Source: Leptospiraceae bacterium | GTDB taxonomy: Bacteria > Spirochaetota > Leptospiria > Turneriellales > Turneriellaceae | Direction of reading: 5' to 3' | NCBI GenBank assembly: GCA_025055765.1 | Contig: JANWWS010000004.1 | Location: 62,001-126,000, forward strand | Length of the DNA: 64,000 nt | In this document: positions 17,918-28,552 of the stretch, piece after piece | Layout: each line of letters starts with the position of its first letter | Position numbering within the stretch: the first letter of the stretch is position 1 | Program-made: the position numbers and the translations under genes | The notes under the pieces: model-generated | Database searches by the model: none | What the model was told of the DNA's origin: nothing | What the model saw: the letters and a program-made list of their open reading frames with translations, nothing else

Positions 17918-18827
17918 AACCCTCGGGGATTTTCGCTTCTCCTTTCCTAGATCTAGGTACAGTAATAATTTTGGCGAGGCCATCACTGACAAAAAATATC
18001 TGAGGTGACTGAGCTCTTTGGCGAAAAAGTTTGTCAAAAACTCCCTGAAAACCATGGAGACGATGTACCTTTGCTTTGTCAAAAGTAACGGAATAAGGAG
18101 ACTCACTTAGCTTGTTGGCATAATCAAAAATGACCCTGTTTTGATAAGAAAAGCCTTTGTAGCTACCTTGAAATAATTTTGTTATTTTCTCTTGCGGCGG
18201 ATATTTTCCAAAAGGGAGAGCTAGCGCTTTTAATTTTAGTTGGGGTATATATCGCTCAATTTCTATTTGTGTCTTAGCCAATTGTTCTTCAATGCGATCA
18301 TGATAAATTTGAAAATTGGCATGCCAATAGGTATGCGAGGCAATTTCATATCCTCGAGCTAGCAGAAATTCTAGTTTCTTCTTGTTCCATTTCGGTTGAC
18401 CAAAAAGATTATTTGGATAGCGAGCTTTTGGCATCACAAAAAAAACAGCTTTTAGCGCATAATCAGGATAATCACGACGAAATTTTTCCATAACACCTAC
18501 GGCACAGTGGGGGTCAATTTCTCCATTTTCTAAGATTCGAAATTGACTTATGGAAGAATCATCAAAAGTAAGCATTACCGGGATTTTTCCCTTAGGTGTC
18601 TTAATTTCGCCAGTAATAAACTCCTCTAGGCTCAGTGGCCAAAAGCCATATTTACGAAAATTTAAAAGATCCCTATAAAATACCTCTGGGGGTCGCACAA
18701 ATTCACTTTCTTTTGCCCCAAAAACATGGTACGTTATAATGGGAATTTTTCCCAGCTCATTGGGAGGAAGAGTTTCTGTTGCCAGAGTACTTTGCAAAAC
18801 AAGAGCTAAATGAAAAAGCTTTTTCAC
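17898..18827 (-). CDS. Exported polysaccharide deacetylase (NodB family)
   Basis: Carbohydrate esterase 4 family enzyme that removes acetyl groups from envelope polysaccharides. Motif 1 is TFDDSS (general base Asp plus metal Asp) and motif 2 is SHTYWH (two metal histidines). The frame is open to 18869, but the GTG at 18827, four bases after the methyltransferase stop, gives a clean signal peptide (MKKLFHLALVLQSTLA). The mature protein of about 290 residues acts outside the cytoplasm. Its 3' end overlaps the convergent phosphatase gene by 20 bases. It is the last gene of the hppA–leuS run, so it may be expressed with those housekeeping genes. Confidence 0.88.
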   Translation of the reverse strand: MKKLFHLALVLQSTLATETLPPNELGKIPIITYHVFGAKESEFVRPPEVFYRDLLNFRKYGFWPLSLEEFITGEIKTPKGKIPVMLTFDDSSISQFRILENGEIDPHCAVGVMEKFRRDYPDYALKAVFFVMPKARYPNNLFGQPKWNKKKLEFLLARGYEIASHTYWHANFQIYHDRIEEQLAKTQIEIERYIPQLKLKALALPFGKYPPQEKITKLFQGSYKGFSYQNRVIFDYANKLSESPYSVTFDKAKVHRLHGFQGVFDKLFRQRAQSPQIFFVSDGLAKIITVPRSRKGEAKIPEGFRLQVY

Positions 18828-18831
18828 TGCT

Positions 18832-19626
18832 CTAAACTGCCAAGGCCTTGTTTTCATCCAAGAGTGCAAGTCTCTCTTTACAAATCCTGTAGAGGCGGGA
18901 ATCTATCTCAAAACCAAGATATTGTCGGTCAAGTTTCTTGGCCGCTACCAGTGCTGTACCTGTCCCTGCGAATGGATCAAGGACTAGATCTTGGGGTTGT
19001 GAGCTTGCGCGAATAAGTCGCTCCATGAGTTTTAATGGTTTTTGTACTGTGTGTAAGTATTGGTAATCCAAAAGCTCCCTACTGCGGTAAGTGAGGGGTT
19101 TAATATCTCCCCAGACATCTCCGGGGTTTTTACCACGGTCATTAAACTTGGTTTTGCCATAGCGGCCACTTTTTACGGAAGGCACATTTTCACAACGGCG
19201 GCGATGTTCTAATTCGACAAGCTGAGGGACTCTAATATCATCTAAATTAAAGGTCTTTACCCTTCCTTTAGAAAAATAGGCAATTACATCATAGTTATTC
19301 GTGTAGTTCCTGCGCCCTTGGGCTAGAGAAGAAGGGATATACCAAATAATCCGCCTATGGAGCAAGAGATAAGGTCGATAATCAATGAAATCTAAGAGAT
19401 CATGTTTGCCAAATAAATAAAGAACCCCTCCTTTTTTAAGTATGCGAGAAAATTCCTTTATGAGGTAAAGATTGAACTCCTGCACGGATTTTTTCTTATC
19501 CCAATTAAATTCGCCCCGCCCATATGGGCCGTCACAGATAATTAAATCAAAACTATCACTGGGAAGCTTTGGCAAAGCCTGCAAAGAGTCTTCATTATAA
19601 ACCTGATTTATGGCAAATTCATCCAT
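18832..19626 (-). CDS. Orphan DNA methyltransferase (N6-adenine/N4-cytosine, beta-type order)
   Basis: An S-adenosylmethionine-dependent DNA methyltransferase of the N6_N4_Mtase family. The catalytic motif comes first and reads DGPYG instead of the usual DPPY; the SAM-binding motif DPFAGTGT comes near the C-terminus, the beta-class order seen in CcrM-like enzymes. Length is about 264 residues from the ATG at 19626; an in-frame TTG at 19665 is an alternative. No restriction endonuclease gene is nearby, so it is an orphan enzyme, more likely epigenetic or a solitary relic than part of a restriction system. It sits between the 5-formyl-THF cyclo-ligase and deacetylase genes on the same strand. 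The target sequence cannot be predicted. Confidence 0.87.
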   Translation of the reverse strand: MDEFAINQVYNEDSLQALPKLPSDSFDLIICDGPYGRGEFNWDKKKSVQEFNLYLIKEFSRILKKGGVLYLFGKHDLLDFIDYRPYLLLHRRIIWYIPSSLAQGRRNYTNNYDVIAYFSKGRVKTFNLDDIRVPQLVELEHRRRCENVPSVKSGRYGKTKFNDRGKNPGDVWGDIKPLTYRSRELLDYQYLHTVQKPLKLMERLIRASSQPQDLVLDPFAGTGTALVAAKKLDRQYLGFEIDSRLYRICKERLALLDENKALAV

Positions 19627-19677
19627 CGGCGTTTTTATCGGCAGGGCCTTGACATTCTTGCACAAATTTCTTTTGTC

Positions 19678-20196
19678 TTATAGCTGAACAAAAAAAGAAA
19701 TTTCCTCGTCCGTGAGATACAAGGGCACTTTAACGTCATGCTCCTCCACAGGGATTTGATCTTCTTTTTGCCATGCTCTTGCCAAAAGAAGAAGTTTTTC
19801 TTTGGGTAAGAAGCGAAGAGCTCTGTCGTAAAAGCCACCTCCCCTTCCTAAGCGATAACCTTCCGAATTAAACAAAAGACATGGTACAATTAAAAAATCC
19901 ACTGCATGGAGAGGGAGAAGGAGCCGACCATGTTGGGCATAAAGCCCCCGACCTAAAATTTTTGGAAAAAAAATTTGGCATGAGCTTTTCGCTACGAGTT
20001 TCTCAATGGGTATTTCAGACGGGAGGCTTTTGTAAATTAAAAGCCTGACATGGCTCTTTTTTAAAAGTCTGCCACAGTAAAACCAGAGCCGCTTCTCAAG
20101 TATTGTGTGCTGGTACAAGAGCTCTTCAGGGCTTTTACTAGAGAAGCGGCGAAAAAATTCCTGCCGCCAAGATTTTTTTTCGCTGTACAGAGCCAA
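19678..20196 (-). CDS. 5-formyltetrahydrofolate cyclo-ligase
   Basis: Converts 5-formyl-THF to 5,10-methenyl-THF using ATP, returning folate to one-carbon metabolism. At 172 residues it is a typical small member. The conserved C-terminal motif GYRLGRGGGFYDR, which binds ATP and folate, is intact, as is the IVPCLLFNSEGYR lead-in. The start is a TTG placed immediately after the leuS TGA with no gap, so translation is probably coupled to leuS. Confidence 0.93.
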   Translation of the reverse strand: MALYSEKKSWRQEFFRRFSSKSPEELLYQHTILEKRLWFYCGRLLKKSHVRLLIYKSLPSEIPIEKLVAKSSCQIFFPKILGRGLYAQHGRLLLPLHAVDFLIVPCLLFNSEGYRLGRGGGFYDRALRFLPKEKLLLLARAWQKEDQIPVEEHDVKVPLYLTDEEISFFVQL

Positions 20197-22704
20197 TCAG
20201 ACCACAAAGTTAAGCAATTTGTCTTGCACAAAAATGATGCGTTTTATTTCACGACCTTTTAAATGTCGCTGCAAAACCTCATCTTCCTTGGCTTTCTGCA
20301 AGAGTTCCTCTTGGTTTAAGCCCTTTGGCAAGACCGCTTTTGAGCGCAGCTTCCCGTTAACCTGAAAAATAATCTCAACCTCTTGTTCCAAAATTTTCGT
20401 GGGATCATATTGAGGCCATCTCTCATTGGCCACGGAAGGGGCATAACCTGCTTTTTCCCACAATTCCTCCGCCAAATGTGGGGCAAAGGGAGAGAGAAGC
20501 TTCACAAAAGCCTTCACACCTTCTTCGCCTAATCCTTCTTCTGGCACCACTTCGTTCACAAAAATCATCATTTGGGCAATGGCGGTGTTAAAAGCAAGCC
20601 TCTCTATATCTTCGGTTACTTTTTTTATGGTTTCATGCAAGATCTTTTCGTTTCGAGCTGAAGGTCCGTTTTTCCAGGTAGGCAAAAACTGACCATCTTT
20701 ATCTATGAACAATCTCCACAAACGGGATAAAAAGCGATGGACCCCCTCAATTCCCTTGGAAGACCAGGGCTTTATTTGCTCTAATGGACCCATAAACATC
20801 TCAAAAAGCCGAAAACTATCCGCACCGTATTTTTCCACCACTTCATCGGGATTTACCACGTTCCCCCTAGATTTTGACATTTTTTGGCCGTCCTCCCCTA
20901 AAATAAGGCCCTGGTGTACTAATTTGCGGAAAGGTTCTTTAGAGGTAACGTAACCCAGATCGTAGAGTACTTTATGCCAGAATCTCGCGTACAGGAGATG
21001 CAACACAGCATGTTCTGAGCCTCCTACATAGAGGTCCACCCCATTGTGTAGCCAATAGCGCTCTTTTTCGGGATCGATGAGTTTTTTTTCGTTGTGAGGA
21101 TCGCAGTAGCGTAAATAATACCAACTCGAACCTGCCCATTGCGGCATGGTATTTGTCTCTCGCTTGAGTTTTTTCCCGTTTTTTTCATAGTAAACCCATT
21201 CTTTTAGGTTGGCAAGAGGAGATTCACCCGTTGCAGCAGGCATGAAATCTTCACAGGGGGGAAGTTCTAGAGGTAAGTTGCTTTCCTCTTCCGCCACAAA
21301 ATCCCCATTTTCGTCATAGGAGATGGGAATTGGCTCACCCCAATACCTTTGTCGGGAAAAAACCCAATCTCGTAACTTATAACGTACCTGTCTGCGACCC
21401 TTGCCATTTTCTTCAAGCCAGAGGATTATCTTTTCCTTGGCTTCTCGGGTTGTAAGCCCATCTAGAAACTGGGAATTCTGCGCAATACCCTCTCCCGAAT
21501 AACACTCGCCCTCTTTACCGCCTTTCACCACCGATATCATCTCTAGGCTGTATTTTTGCGCAAAGGCAAAATCCCTCTCATCATGGGCCGGCACCGCCAT
21601 AATTGCACCTGTGCCATAGGTTATGAGTACATAGTCTGAAATAAAAATGGGTAATTTCTTGCTTGTAATTGGGTGGATGGCATAGCTTCCCGTAAAGACT
21701 CCACTTTTTTCCTCTCTGGCTGCTTGTAGCTGCCGCTCAAGATCACTTTTCTCCTTGGCTTTTTGTACATAATTCTGCACTTCTGTAAGGTACGCCTCTT
21801 TGGTAATTTCAGGAACAAGGGGGTGCTCCGGTGCAAGGACCATAAAGGTTACTCCAAAGAGAGTATCTGGCCTTGTCGTAAACACCTTAAGTTTTTTAGG
21901 CGAATCCTCAAGCTCAAAGTCAATTTCCGCTCCTTCGCTTTTCCCAATCCAGTTTTTTTGGAGCTCAAGTGTCCCCGAAGGCCAGTCAACCTCCTTGAGA
22001 TCTTCTATAAGTCTTTCGGCATAGGCCGTAATGCGTAAAAGCCATTGGCGCATGGGTCTACGCTCTACACTATAGCCTTTCGCAACCCACTCGTCCACCT
22101 CCTCATTTGCTAAGACAGTGCCCAATTCCGGGCACCAATTAACGGGGACATCCGCCACATAAGCAAGGCGATGGTTATCTATGTATTGTTTGCGCTCCTG
22201 GGGACTTAAACCCTCCGGTATAGGCAGCTCTTCAATAGGTCGTGCCTTTTTTAGTACAGGATCATACCATGAATTAAAGATTTTTAAAAAAATCCACTGT
22301 GTCCACTTATAATACTTCGGATCCGTAGTGTTAATCTCACGATCCCAGTCATAGGCAAAACCTAATCTTTCTAACTGTCTTTTAAAGTTAGCGATGTTTT
22401 TTTCCGTGGTAATAGCAGGATGGATTTTTGTCTGCATGGCGTAGCGTTCTGCCGGCAACCCAAAGGCGTCCCAACCCATTGGATGCAAGACATTGTAACC
22501 ACGCATCCGCATGTAACGCGCCACAATATCTGTGGCAGTATAACCCTCTGGGTGACCTACATGCAGACCTGCCGCCGAGGGATAAGGAAACATGTCCAAA
22601 ACATAAAATTTTGGCTTTGTGTAATCTTCCTCGGTTTTAAAGGTTTTATGTTTTTTCCAATAGGCTTGCCATTTTAATTCAATCTCGGCAAAGGGATAGC
22701 CCAT
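20197..22704 (-). CDS. leuS: Leucyl-tRNA synthetase
   Basis: Class I synthetase that charges tRNA-Leu. The 835-residue protein has the HIGH-type motif [12 protein letters not shown] near residue 50, a CP1 editing domain in the middle with the [15 protein letters not shown] motif, and KMSKS as [12 protein letters not shown] near residue 620, followed by the anticodon-binding domain. The length is normal for the bacterial type. The thioesterase gene ends 39 bases upstream. A TATAAT sequence in that gap (22723–22728) may give leuS its own promoter. Confidence 0.98.
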   Translation of the reverse strand: MGYPFAEIELKWQAYWKKHKTFKTEEDYTKPKFYVLDMFPYPSAAGLHVGHPEGYTATDIVARYMRMRGYNVLHPMGWDAFGLPAERYAMQTKIHPAITTEKNIANFKRQLERLGFAYDWDREINTTDPKYYKWTQWIFLKIFNSWYDPVLKKARPIEELPIPEGLSPQERKQYIDNHRLAYVADVPVNWCPELGTVLANEEVDEWVAKGYSVERRPMRQWLLRITAYAERLIEDLKEVDWPSGTLELQKNWIGKSEGAEIDFELEDSPKKLKVFTTRPDTLFGVTFMVLAPEHPLVPEITKEAYLTEVQNYVQKAKEKSDLERQLQAAREEKSGVFTGSYAIHPITSKKLPIFISDYVLITYGTGAIMAVPAHDERDFAFAQKYSLEMISVVKGGKEGECYSGEGIAQNSQFLDGLTTREAKEKIILWLEENGKGRRQVRYKLRDWVFSRQRYWGEPIPISYDENGDFVAEEESNLPLELPPCEDFMPAATGESPLANLKEWVYYEKNGKKLKRETNTMPQWAGSSWYYLRYCDPHNEKKLIDPEKERYWLHNGVDLYVGGSEHAVLHLLYARFWHKVLYDLGYVTSKEPFRKLVHQGLILGEDGQKMSKSRGNVVNPDEVVEKYGADSFRLFEMFMGPLEQIKPWSSKGIEGVHRFLSRLWRLFIDKDGQFLPTWKNGPSARNEKILHETIKKVTEDIERLAFNTAIAQMMIFVNEVVPEEGLGEEGVKAFVKLLSPFAPHLAEELWEKAGYAPSVANERWPQYDPTKILEQEVEIIFQVNGKLRSKAVLPKGLNQEELLQKAKEDEVLQRHLKGREIKRIIFVQDKLLNFVV

Positions 22705-22722
22705 AGCTATAGTTTAAAGTGT

Positions 22723-22728
22723 ATTATA
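22723..22728 (-). promoter_or_regulatory. Candidate -10 box upstream of leuS
   Basis: A perfect TATAAT on the minus strand lies 18 bases before the leuS ATG, inside the short gap after the thioesterase gene. No good -35 box is seen, so it may be weak or need an activator. Confidence 0.3.
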
Positions 22729-22743
22729 GGGCGAAAACCAACT

Positions 22744-23319
22744 TTATTGGTGAGACCCCTGTTGGTTTTTCTTTAACCTTCGGCGTATCTCCCGTGCACG
22801 TAAGCGATTGGCCTCGAATACCTGAATCATGTGCTGGGCCTTTTCACTCCTCTCATCAAAGTGAAACTTGCGCACTAACAATTTTTCTGGCAAAATATAC
22901 CAGCGGATAGCAGATTCAACAAGTAGATCTGCATTTTCGAGGCAAATAGTCGCTCGCGTGTAAAGACGTCTTCTCCTTGCCGCACTTAGATAGGCCCTAA
23001 TATGCAGAGGTACATAAAGGGGTGTGGCCTTATGGTATTTGATGGTAAAGTAATCGGTCATTACAAAATACCCCAGGTGATGACAGAGAACCCCCTGCGC
23101 CTCATCTAAAATAGACGCCAAAACTCCACCATGAGAATGCCCTGGTGCACCCTCATGACTCTTCTCGAGAGTGTAGACAAAACGCACCTCTCCCGTTGAT
23201 TCGTCAAAGGTTGAGGGAACTGCCAGCCGGTGGGGATTTTTTACCCCACAGGCAAAGCAATTCTCATGATGGATATCCTGACCATGGTAACTTGCTAAGG
23301 AAGCAAGCCTCGATTTCAT
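22744..23319 (-). CDS. Hotdog-fold thioesterase (PaaI-like)
   Basis: A 191-residue protein of the 4HBT/PaaI superfamily, which hydrolyses acyl-CoA or related thioesters. The N-terminal [12 protein letters not shown] segment and the [16 protein letters not shown] helix, with its catalytic-helix Asp/Glu, are typical. The C-terminal 50 residues are basic and helical, extending beyond the usual fold. It overlaps the end of hppA by four bases (ATGA), so it is co-transcribed with it. The substrate is unknown. Confidence 0.85.
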   Translation of the reverse strand: MKSRLASLASYHGQDIHHENCFACGVKNPHRLAVPSTFDESTGEVRFVYTLEKSHEGAPGHSHGGVLASILDEAQGVLCHHLGYFVMTDYFTIKYHKATPLYVPLHIRAYLSAARRRRLYTRATICLENADLLVESAIRWYILPEKLLVRKFHFDERSEKAQHMIQVFEANRLRAREIRRRLKKNQQGSHQ

Positions 23320-25436
23320 GATAAGAGACGGCGCAAGAGTCCCCCATAATGGACAAAAAAGTCAGCAAAAACGAGACTCGTAATAGCCATAAGCTTAATG
23401 AGAATATTAAGAGAGGGTCCTGCTGTGTCTTTAAAGGGATCACCTACCGTGTCGCCCACTACAGCGGCCTTATGATGTTCCGATCCTTTTCCTCCTGCCG
23501 TGGCTTCAATGAATTTCTTGGCATTGTCCCAGGCACCACCTGCATTGGCTTTAGCAACAGCCAAAACCACACCAGATACAAGAGAGCCAGAAAGTACCCC
23601 TGCCAGCGTCTCAGTTCCGAAAAAGTAGCCCACGAGTAGAGGGGTCAACAGCACGAGAAGACCCGGTAGGACCATCTCGCGTAAGGCTGCCTTTGTGGAG
23701 ATGTCGACGCAACGTTTATAGTCCGGACGATTTTTCTTTTCCATTAGGCCAGGTATTTCCCGAAATTGACGACGGACTTCCTCGACCATGTCGAGGGCTG
23801 CCTTGCCCACTGACTTCATGGTAAGGGCGGAAAATAAAAAGGGGAGAAGGGCCCCCCACATGAGACCACCAAACACATAGGGATCAAGGATGTTCAGGGA
23901 AAAACTACGACCAGAACTCACCTCTGAGCGTACGATAAAGGCACTAAATAAGGCAAGAGCCGTTAGTGCTGCGGAGCCTATGGCAAAACCCTTTCCTACA
24001 GCTGCCGTAGTATTGCCGGCCGCGTCTAGTTTGTCAGTGCGGTGGCGTACCTCTTTACCCAGTTCCGCCATTTCCGCAATACCCCCTGCATTGTCCGAAA
24101 CGGGGCCATAGGCATCAATAGTAAGCCCAATAGCTATCGTCGACAACATGCCCAGGGCGGCAATGGCAATCCCAAACATGCCCGCCAAGAGGTTGGAGAT
24201 CGCCATAGTAATAATAAGTAAGAGTACAGGTACAAGGGCACTTTGGTAACCGAGAGCAAGCCCGTAGATGATGTTTGTCGCCGCCCCTGTTTGGGCTGCT
24301 CCCGCCACCTCACGGGTAGGCGTGTAGCTATGGGAAGTGTAGTACTCGGTTACTAACCCAATTAAAAGCCCAGAAAATAAGCCTGTCAGAAAAGCAGTAT
24401 AGACATACCAGCGAGAAATAGATTTACCCCCAAGGACAAAAGTGTCAGGCAGATATTCGTTAGTCACCCAACCCATGAGCAAAGCCATGAGCACCGTGGA
24501 AATCCACAATTGTAACTTGAGAGCCCTTTCTACATTGCCATTTTCCTTAAGGCGAGCAAACAAAGTTGTTATAAACGCTATGGGAACTCCAAAAGCTGAA
24601 ATTAACAAAGGGTAGAGCAGAAAGTTCTCGTTTTGGGCCAACAGAGCTGCGGTTGCCCCTATCACGAGCGCGGCACTTGTGGCTTCCGCAACAGAACCAA
24701 AGAGGTCAGAACCCATACCCGCAATATCCCCTACATTATCTCCTACGTTGTCCGCTATGACAGCAGGATTACGTGGGTCATCCTCTGGAATGCCCTTTTC
24801 CACTTTCCCCACAAGGTCTGCCCCTACATCCGCTGCTTTGGTATAGATACCACCTCCTACCCGTCCAAAGAGTGCAACGGCAGAGCCACCTAGCCCATAG
24901 CCTGCTAAGCACTCCATTAGGATATGGACCTCTACCGTATGTCCCAGGACTCGAATCACGGAATAAAGAATAGCCATACCCAGTATGGCAAGACCCACAA
25001 GCCCAAAACCCATGACTGCCCCACTTTGGAAAGCCACCTCAAATGCCCTCGAAAAGGAAGATTTGGCCACATAGGCAGTCCTCACATTCCCAATGGTGGC
25101 GATGCGCATGCCAATAAAGCCAGATAGAGAAGAAATAACAGCTCCCGTGATAAAGGAAATCGCGGTATAGATGCCCTCATGAAAGTCCGTGGTTACCTTG
25201 TTGTCAAGTAAGAAAAAGATTAGAACGGCCATCAACATTAAGAATAGGCCAATAACCTTGTACTCCCTACTCAAAAAGGCCATGGCCCCCTCAGAAATGG
25301 CCTCAGCAATTTCCGTTAACTTTTTTGTCTCCACGGCTTCCCGCGGAAGGCGCAGCCGGTACACACGGAACCCATAAAAAAAGGCGACAAGAAGAGAGAA
25401 AAGAGCTGCAACAAATACAACAGTTAATGCATTCAT
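23316..25436 (-). CDS. hppA: Membrane-bound pyrophosphatase ion pump
   Basis: Couples hydrolysis of pyrophosphate to pumping of H+ or Na+ across the cytoplasmic membrane. The 706-residue protein has about 16 membrane helices. The substrate site is complete: [20 protein letters not shown] in the first half and [20 protein letters not shown] near the end. The K+ signature reads [10 protein letters not shown] with Ala, not Lys, after GNTT, which in this family marks the potassium-stimulated type. H+ versus Na+ specificity cannot be judged with confidence. The ATG at 25436 follows AGAGG at five bases; the frame begins six bases earlier at a GTG. First gene of the six-gene run ending with the deacetylase. 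Confidence 0.97.
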   Translation of the reverse strand: MNALTVVFVAALFSLLVAFFYGFRVYRLRLPREAVETKKLTEIAEAISEGAMAFLSREYKVIGLFLMLMAVLIFFLLDNKVTTDFHEGIYTAISFITGAVISSLSGFIGMRIATIGNVRTAYVAKSSFSRAFEVAFQSGAVMGFGLVGLAILGMAILYSVIRVLGHTVEVHILMECLAGYGLGGSAVALFGRVGGGIYTKAADVGADLVGKVEKGIPEDDPRNPAVIADNVGDNVGDIAGMGSDLFGSVAEATSAALVIGATAALLAQNENFLLYPLLISAFGVPIAFITTLFARLKENGNVERALKLQLWISTVLMALLMGWVTNEYLPDTFVLGGKSISRWYVYTAFLTGLFSGLLIGLVTEYYTSHSYTPTREVAGAAQTGAATNIIYGLALGYQSALVPVLLLIITMAISNLLAGMFGIAIAALGMLSTIAIGLTIDAYGPVSDNAGGIAEMAELGKEVRHRTDKLDAAGNTTAAVGKGFAIGSAALTALALFSAFIVRSEVSSGRSFSLNILDPYVFGGLMWGALLPFLFSALTMKSVGKAALDMVEEVRRQFREIPGLMEKKNRPDYKRCVDISTKAALREMVLPGLLVLLTPLLVGYFFGTETLAGVLSGSLVSGVVLAVAKANAGGAWDNAKKFIEATAGGKGSEHHKAAVVGDTVGDPFKDTAGPSLNILIKLMAITSLVFADFFVHYGGLLRRLLS

Positions 25437-25452
25437 GAACACCTCTTTTTTT

Positions 25453-25494
25453 TAAATATTGGCAAACGACACTAAGTCAACTACATACTGTCAA
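25453..25494 (-). promoter_or_regulatory. Candidate promoter region of hppA operon
   Basis: Two -35-like boxes, TTGACA (25494–25489) and TTGACT (25480–25475), lie on the minus strand, followed by the AT-rich AATATTTAA (25460–25452) about 15–16 bases after the second. It is the only long enough spacer before the hppA run, so a promoter is expected here; exact boxes are uncertain. Confidence 0.35.
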
Positions 25495-25513
25495 GGATTT
25501 TCACTGACACTTT

Positions 25514-26881
25514 GTGTACATTTGCATCCCTGGCTCTGTGCGCAAGATACACCTCATAGGCGGCGGTGGCGTGGGGATGAGCTCTCTTGGTCTCTACCTA
25601 CTTCATCGAGGCTATACCGTAAGCGCCTCTGACCAAGAAGAGACCAAGTACCTAAAATTACTCAAAAACGCAGGTGCCCAAGTTTGGGTTGGCCATGACC
25701 CGAAGAAAATACCTCAAGACGCCTTCGTCTATTATAGCAGCGCTATTTCTGTGGATAACCCAGAAAGACTTTTTTGTGAGCAAAAAGGAATTCCCTGCCT
25801 TAGCCGGCATCATTTGTTAGAAATGATAACTCAAGAATGCTATACCATAGCCGTCGCTGGTACACATGGCAAAACCACCACGACAGCTTGGATTGGCAGC
25901 TTATTAGAGGATTTAGGTTATGACCCCACCGTTATTGTAGGAGGAAGCCTTTCTCGCTGGCAAGGGAACTTTCGAGGAGGTCGAGGGCTATATGACAAAA
26001 AGCCCCTCCTGGTACTTGAAGCCGATGAATCTGATGGCAGTTTTCTCTATCTTGACTATCGCATTGCGGTTCTAACGAATACCGATTGGGATCACCCTGA
26101 CCGCTTTCCTACAAGACAAGATGTGGAGCATGAATATCTTACTTTTTTAAAAAAAAATCCCCAGGCTATCATTGTCTGCTCGCTAGAAAGCCAGGATTTC
26201 TTCCGGAAACACAAGTTGAGGCTCCCCGCTAGCCTAGAAAAAATAAGCATAAAGGAAAGTCATGGCCGTTCGCAACTCTTCTACGAAAATAACGAAATCC
26301 CTATTGCTTTACCGGGAAAACATAATTTGTACAACGCCTCCGCTGTTCTTGCCTGTCTTCTCCATTTTAGTTCCGCAGAGAAAATCATACCGCGAATGAG
26401 TTTCTTTACGGGGGTGGAGCGACGGCTGCAGAAGATAGGAGTTCTCTCCCTGCCTCAGGGTGTCATAGACATTATCGATGACTATGCCCACCATCCCAGC
26501 GAACTTAGGGCAAGCTACAAAGCCCTACAAGATAATTACCATCAGGTACTTCTGGCCTGGGAACCTCATAGGCTCTCCCGCCTAAGTCTATTTGGCCAGG
26601 ATTTTCTTCATTTTTTTGAAGAAGAGAATATTTTGCCGCAGGTGGTGCTCTTACCCCTGTATACAGCCGGCGAAAAAGAGGTAGATTACCCACAAAGCAA
26701 GAAAATCCTAGAACGCATAAAGCAAAAGATCCCTCACCACTTGGATTTTTTCTCTGCCGCGAGATTATATGATTATGCGCTGCAAATTCTAACGAAGTTT
26801 CCCGCCGCCATCCTCTTTGCGGGGGCGGGTAAGAGTCAGCAATATGCCTATGAATTCTTAAATTTTATGAGCGAAAGGTAA
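25514..26881 (+). CDS. murC: UDP-N-acetylmuramate–L-alanine ligase
   Basis: Adds L-alanine to UDP-MurNAc in the cytoplasm, first step of the peptidoglycan stem peptide. The 455-residue Mur ligase shows the N-terminal glycine motif [11 protein letters not shown], the ATP P-loop [27 protein letters not shown] and [15 protein letters not shown] and DDYAHHP are MurC hallmarks. The start is unsure: GTG at 25514 gives eight extra residues, and a GTG at 25538 would match the usual short N-terminus. No other mur genes are near. The 3' end overlaps the convergent infA gene by 17 bases. Confidence 0.95.
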   Translation: MYICIPGSVRKIHLIGGGGVGMSSLGLYLLHRGYTVSASDQEETKYLKLLKNAGAQVWVGHDPKKIPQDAFVYYSSAISVDNPERLFCEQKGIPCLSRHHLLEMITQECYTIAVAGTHGKTTTTAWIGSLLEDLGYDPTVIVGGSLSRWQGNFRGGRGLYDKKPLLVLEADESDGSFLYLDYRIAVLTNTDWDHPDRFPTRQDVEHEYLTFLKKNPQAIIVCSLESQDFFRKHKLRLPASLEKISIKESHGRSQLFYENNEIPIALPGKHNLYNASAVLACLLHFSSAEKIIPRMSFFTGVERRLQKIGVLSLPQGVIDIIDDYAHHPSELRASYKALQDNYHQVLLAWEPHRLSRLSLFGQDFLHFFEEENILPQVVLLPLYTAGEKEVDYPQSKKILERIKQKIPHHLDFFSAARLYDYALQILTKFPAAILFAGAGKSQQYAYEFLNFMSER

Positions 26882-27083
26882 TTCGCCCTCTTGTGAGGTC
26901 ATAGGGCGAGAGCTCCACAGTTACTCTATCTCCAGGGCTAATCCGAATGTAATGCTTACGCATTTTCCCCGATATATGACCTAATACCTCGTGGCCGTTA
27001 TCAAGTTGCACAATGAACATAGCATTTGGTAAGGCTTTTTTAATCACTCCCTCCACACGTATTGGTTCTTCTTTCTGAGACAT
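26865..27083 (-). CDS. infA: Translation initiation factor IF-1
   Basis: A 72-residue S1-like OB-fold protein that binds the ribosomal A site during initiation. The family core ([33 protein letters not shown] then [24 protein letters not shown]) is complete. An AGGAGG ribosome site precedes the ATG. Last gene of the hsp20–cheW–ribD–rpmG run; it overlaps murC tail to tail. Confidence 0.98.
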   Translation of the reverse strand: MSQKEEPIRVEGVIKKALPNAMFIVQLDNGHEVLGHISGKMRKHYIRISPGDRVTVELSPYDLTRGRITFRS

Positions 27084-27116
27084 CCCGATATCTTTCCTCC
27101 TAATAGATTGATACTA

Positions 27117-27275
27117 TTACTTACTGATCTTTTTTTCCACAAAAAGGACATGCTTTCTAATTTTAGGATCATATTTCTTTAGCTGGAGCTTTTCCTGCTT
27201 GCCCTTCTTGTTCTTGGTTGTTGTGTAGTAGTATCCGGTCCCTGCTGTGGATTCTAATTTAATAATTTCCCGCAT
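27117..27275 (-). CDS. rpmG: 50S ribosomal protein L33
   Basis: A 52-residue ribosomal protein with the [14 protein letters not shown] and [17 protein letters not shown] motifs of L33. The zinc-binding cysteines of the C+ form are absent, so this is the C-minus type. The frame is open upstream to 27308, but the ATG at 27275 follows TAGGAAA at good spacing and gives the normal length. It sits between ribD and infA. Confidence 0.96.
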   Translation of the reverse strand: MREIIKLESTAGTGYYYTTTKNKKGKQEKLQLKKYDPKIRKHVLFVEKKISK

Positions 27276-27321
27276 GGTATTTCCTATGATATATTGATAG
27301 GATGTCAAGAAAATTTAAAGA

Positions 27322-28551
27322 CTAGTCCCAGAAGTCAGCTCGAGTAAAATAATGCAGCTCTTCTTGCTCCCACTGTAAGAATGCTCGCCAAAAAAAACCA
27401 TATTTTTCAAAGGCTTCCCTACACCCTTGAGCAAAAAGTTCTGTGGCGGCGAAGCCACGACCCTTTTGGCCCCATAATTCTTGCGCTTTGCGCCTGCCCG
27501 TAAACACAAACATTGCTTGCACCCGCTGATCGCTTAAAAGTTTTTCTGCAAGTGTTGGCCCTGCTTCCCAGAAGATACTACCAGCACCCAGGTCCTTGGC
27601 TTTGGCGAGGAGCTTTTCCCATAAATCCTCGTAGTTTTCAAAAAATACAATTTCCTGGGTTGCGCAAGAGACCAAACTTGCATTTTCTCGGTAAACAAAA
27701 TAAACAACGTGGTTTTTTTCTAGTTTTTGTGCATGTAATCTCAAAAGCTCAGGGTTAAGGGATTTAGGCAAAACAAAGAAACGGTAGTAATCCCCCTCAT
27801 AAGCCTCAGGAGGGATATCCTCCTTGCTTTCATGACGTAGTATTAGCTCTCTTAAATAGAGATCTCCGTGAAGATCTTTTCTCTCAAAGAAGAAATTGCG
27901 ATAATACCTGCGCGAGAGCTGGGGAAGATCACTTTGCCAAGTACCTGCACCTATGCCTAGAACAGGATAGAGTCTACGAAGCCGCTGCAGGATACTGCGC
28001 GACTTTTCTGAGGTAATGGGACCGCTCGAACCTTTTGGAGGGGCTAGATAACCATCACTGGTTTGAGCCCATTTTAAAATTATGGGTACCTCTTGATGTC
28101 TCTGGCGGTAAAAAAAGGGCATTAGGGTTAGATGTCGCTCGAGAGAAAAGTGTTGGCTGATAAGAGCCGTTGCGACACCCTGTTGTTCTAGTAATTTTAG
28201 AGATTGGCCTTGCATGGGAACACTTGGGTCAAGGGCCGCCGTTACCACTCTGGAGATACCGGCCTCTAGAATGGCCAAGGTACAGGGAGGGGTCCTGCCA
28301 TAATGGTTACATGGTTCTAGGGTAACATAGAGAGTTGTGCCCTCGCAGAGGCCCCCCCTGCTTTGCGCCTGGCGGATAGCCATCACCTCGGCATGGGGCC
28401 CTCCTGCTTTTTGCGTGAAGCCCTGACCTATAATCTTGCCTTCCGGGCTTACCAAAATAGCACCAACGGGAGGATTTGGATCACTTCCCCCCACAGCTAA
28501 AGCTGCCTGCAAAAATGCCTTATGGAGGAAATGGCTATCTTGTTCCCCCAT
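27322..28551 (-). CDS. ribD: Bifunctional riboflavin biosynthesis deaminase/reductase
   Basis: Deaminates the pyrimidine intermediate of riboflavin synthesis and then reduces its ribose. The N-terminal deaminase domain (to about residue 150) has the zinc motifs HAEVMAI and PCNHYGRTPPC. The C-terminal reductase (about 155–400) keeps the ILKWAQTSDGYLA entry and the EAGPTLAEKLL motif, but is otherwise divergent and slightly long. The ATG lies one base after the cheW stop. No other rib genes are in the window. Confidence 0.93.
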   Translation of the reverse strand: MGEQDSHFLHKAFLQAALAVGGSDPNPPVGAILVSPEGKIIGQGFTQKAGGPHAEVMAIRQAQSRGGLCEGTTLYVTLEPCNHYGRTPPCTLAILEAGISRVVTAALDPSVPMQGQSLKLLEQQGVATALISQHFSLERHLTLMPFFYRQRHQEVPIILKWAQTSDGYLAPPKGSSGPITSEKSRSILQRLRRLYPVLGIGAGTWQSDLPQLSRRYYRNFFFERKDLHGDLYLRELILRHESKEDIPPEAYEGDYYRFFVLPKSLNPELLRLHAQKLEKNHVVYFVYRENASLVSCATQEIVFFENYEDLWEKLLAKAKDLGAGSIFWEAGPTLAEKLLSDQRVQAMFVFTGRRKAQELWGQKGRGFAATELFAQGCREAFEKYGFFWRAFLQWEQEELHYFTRADFWD

Positions 28552-28552
28552 C

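Noticed and set aside
24924-25127. Plus-strand frames opposite hppA
   Set aside because: hppA is fully supported on the minus strand with all catalytic motifs; these are shadows.
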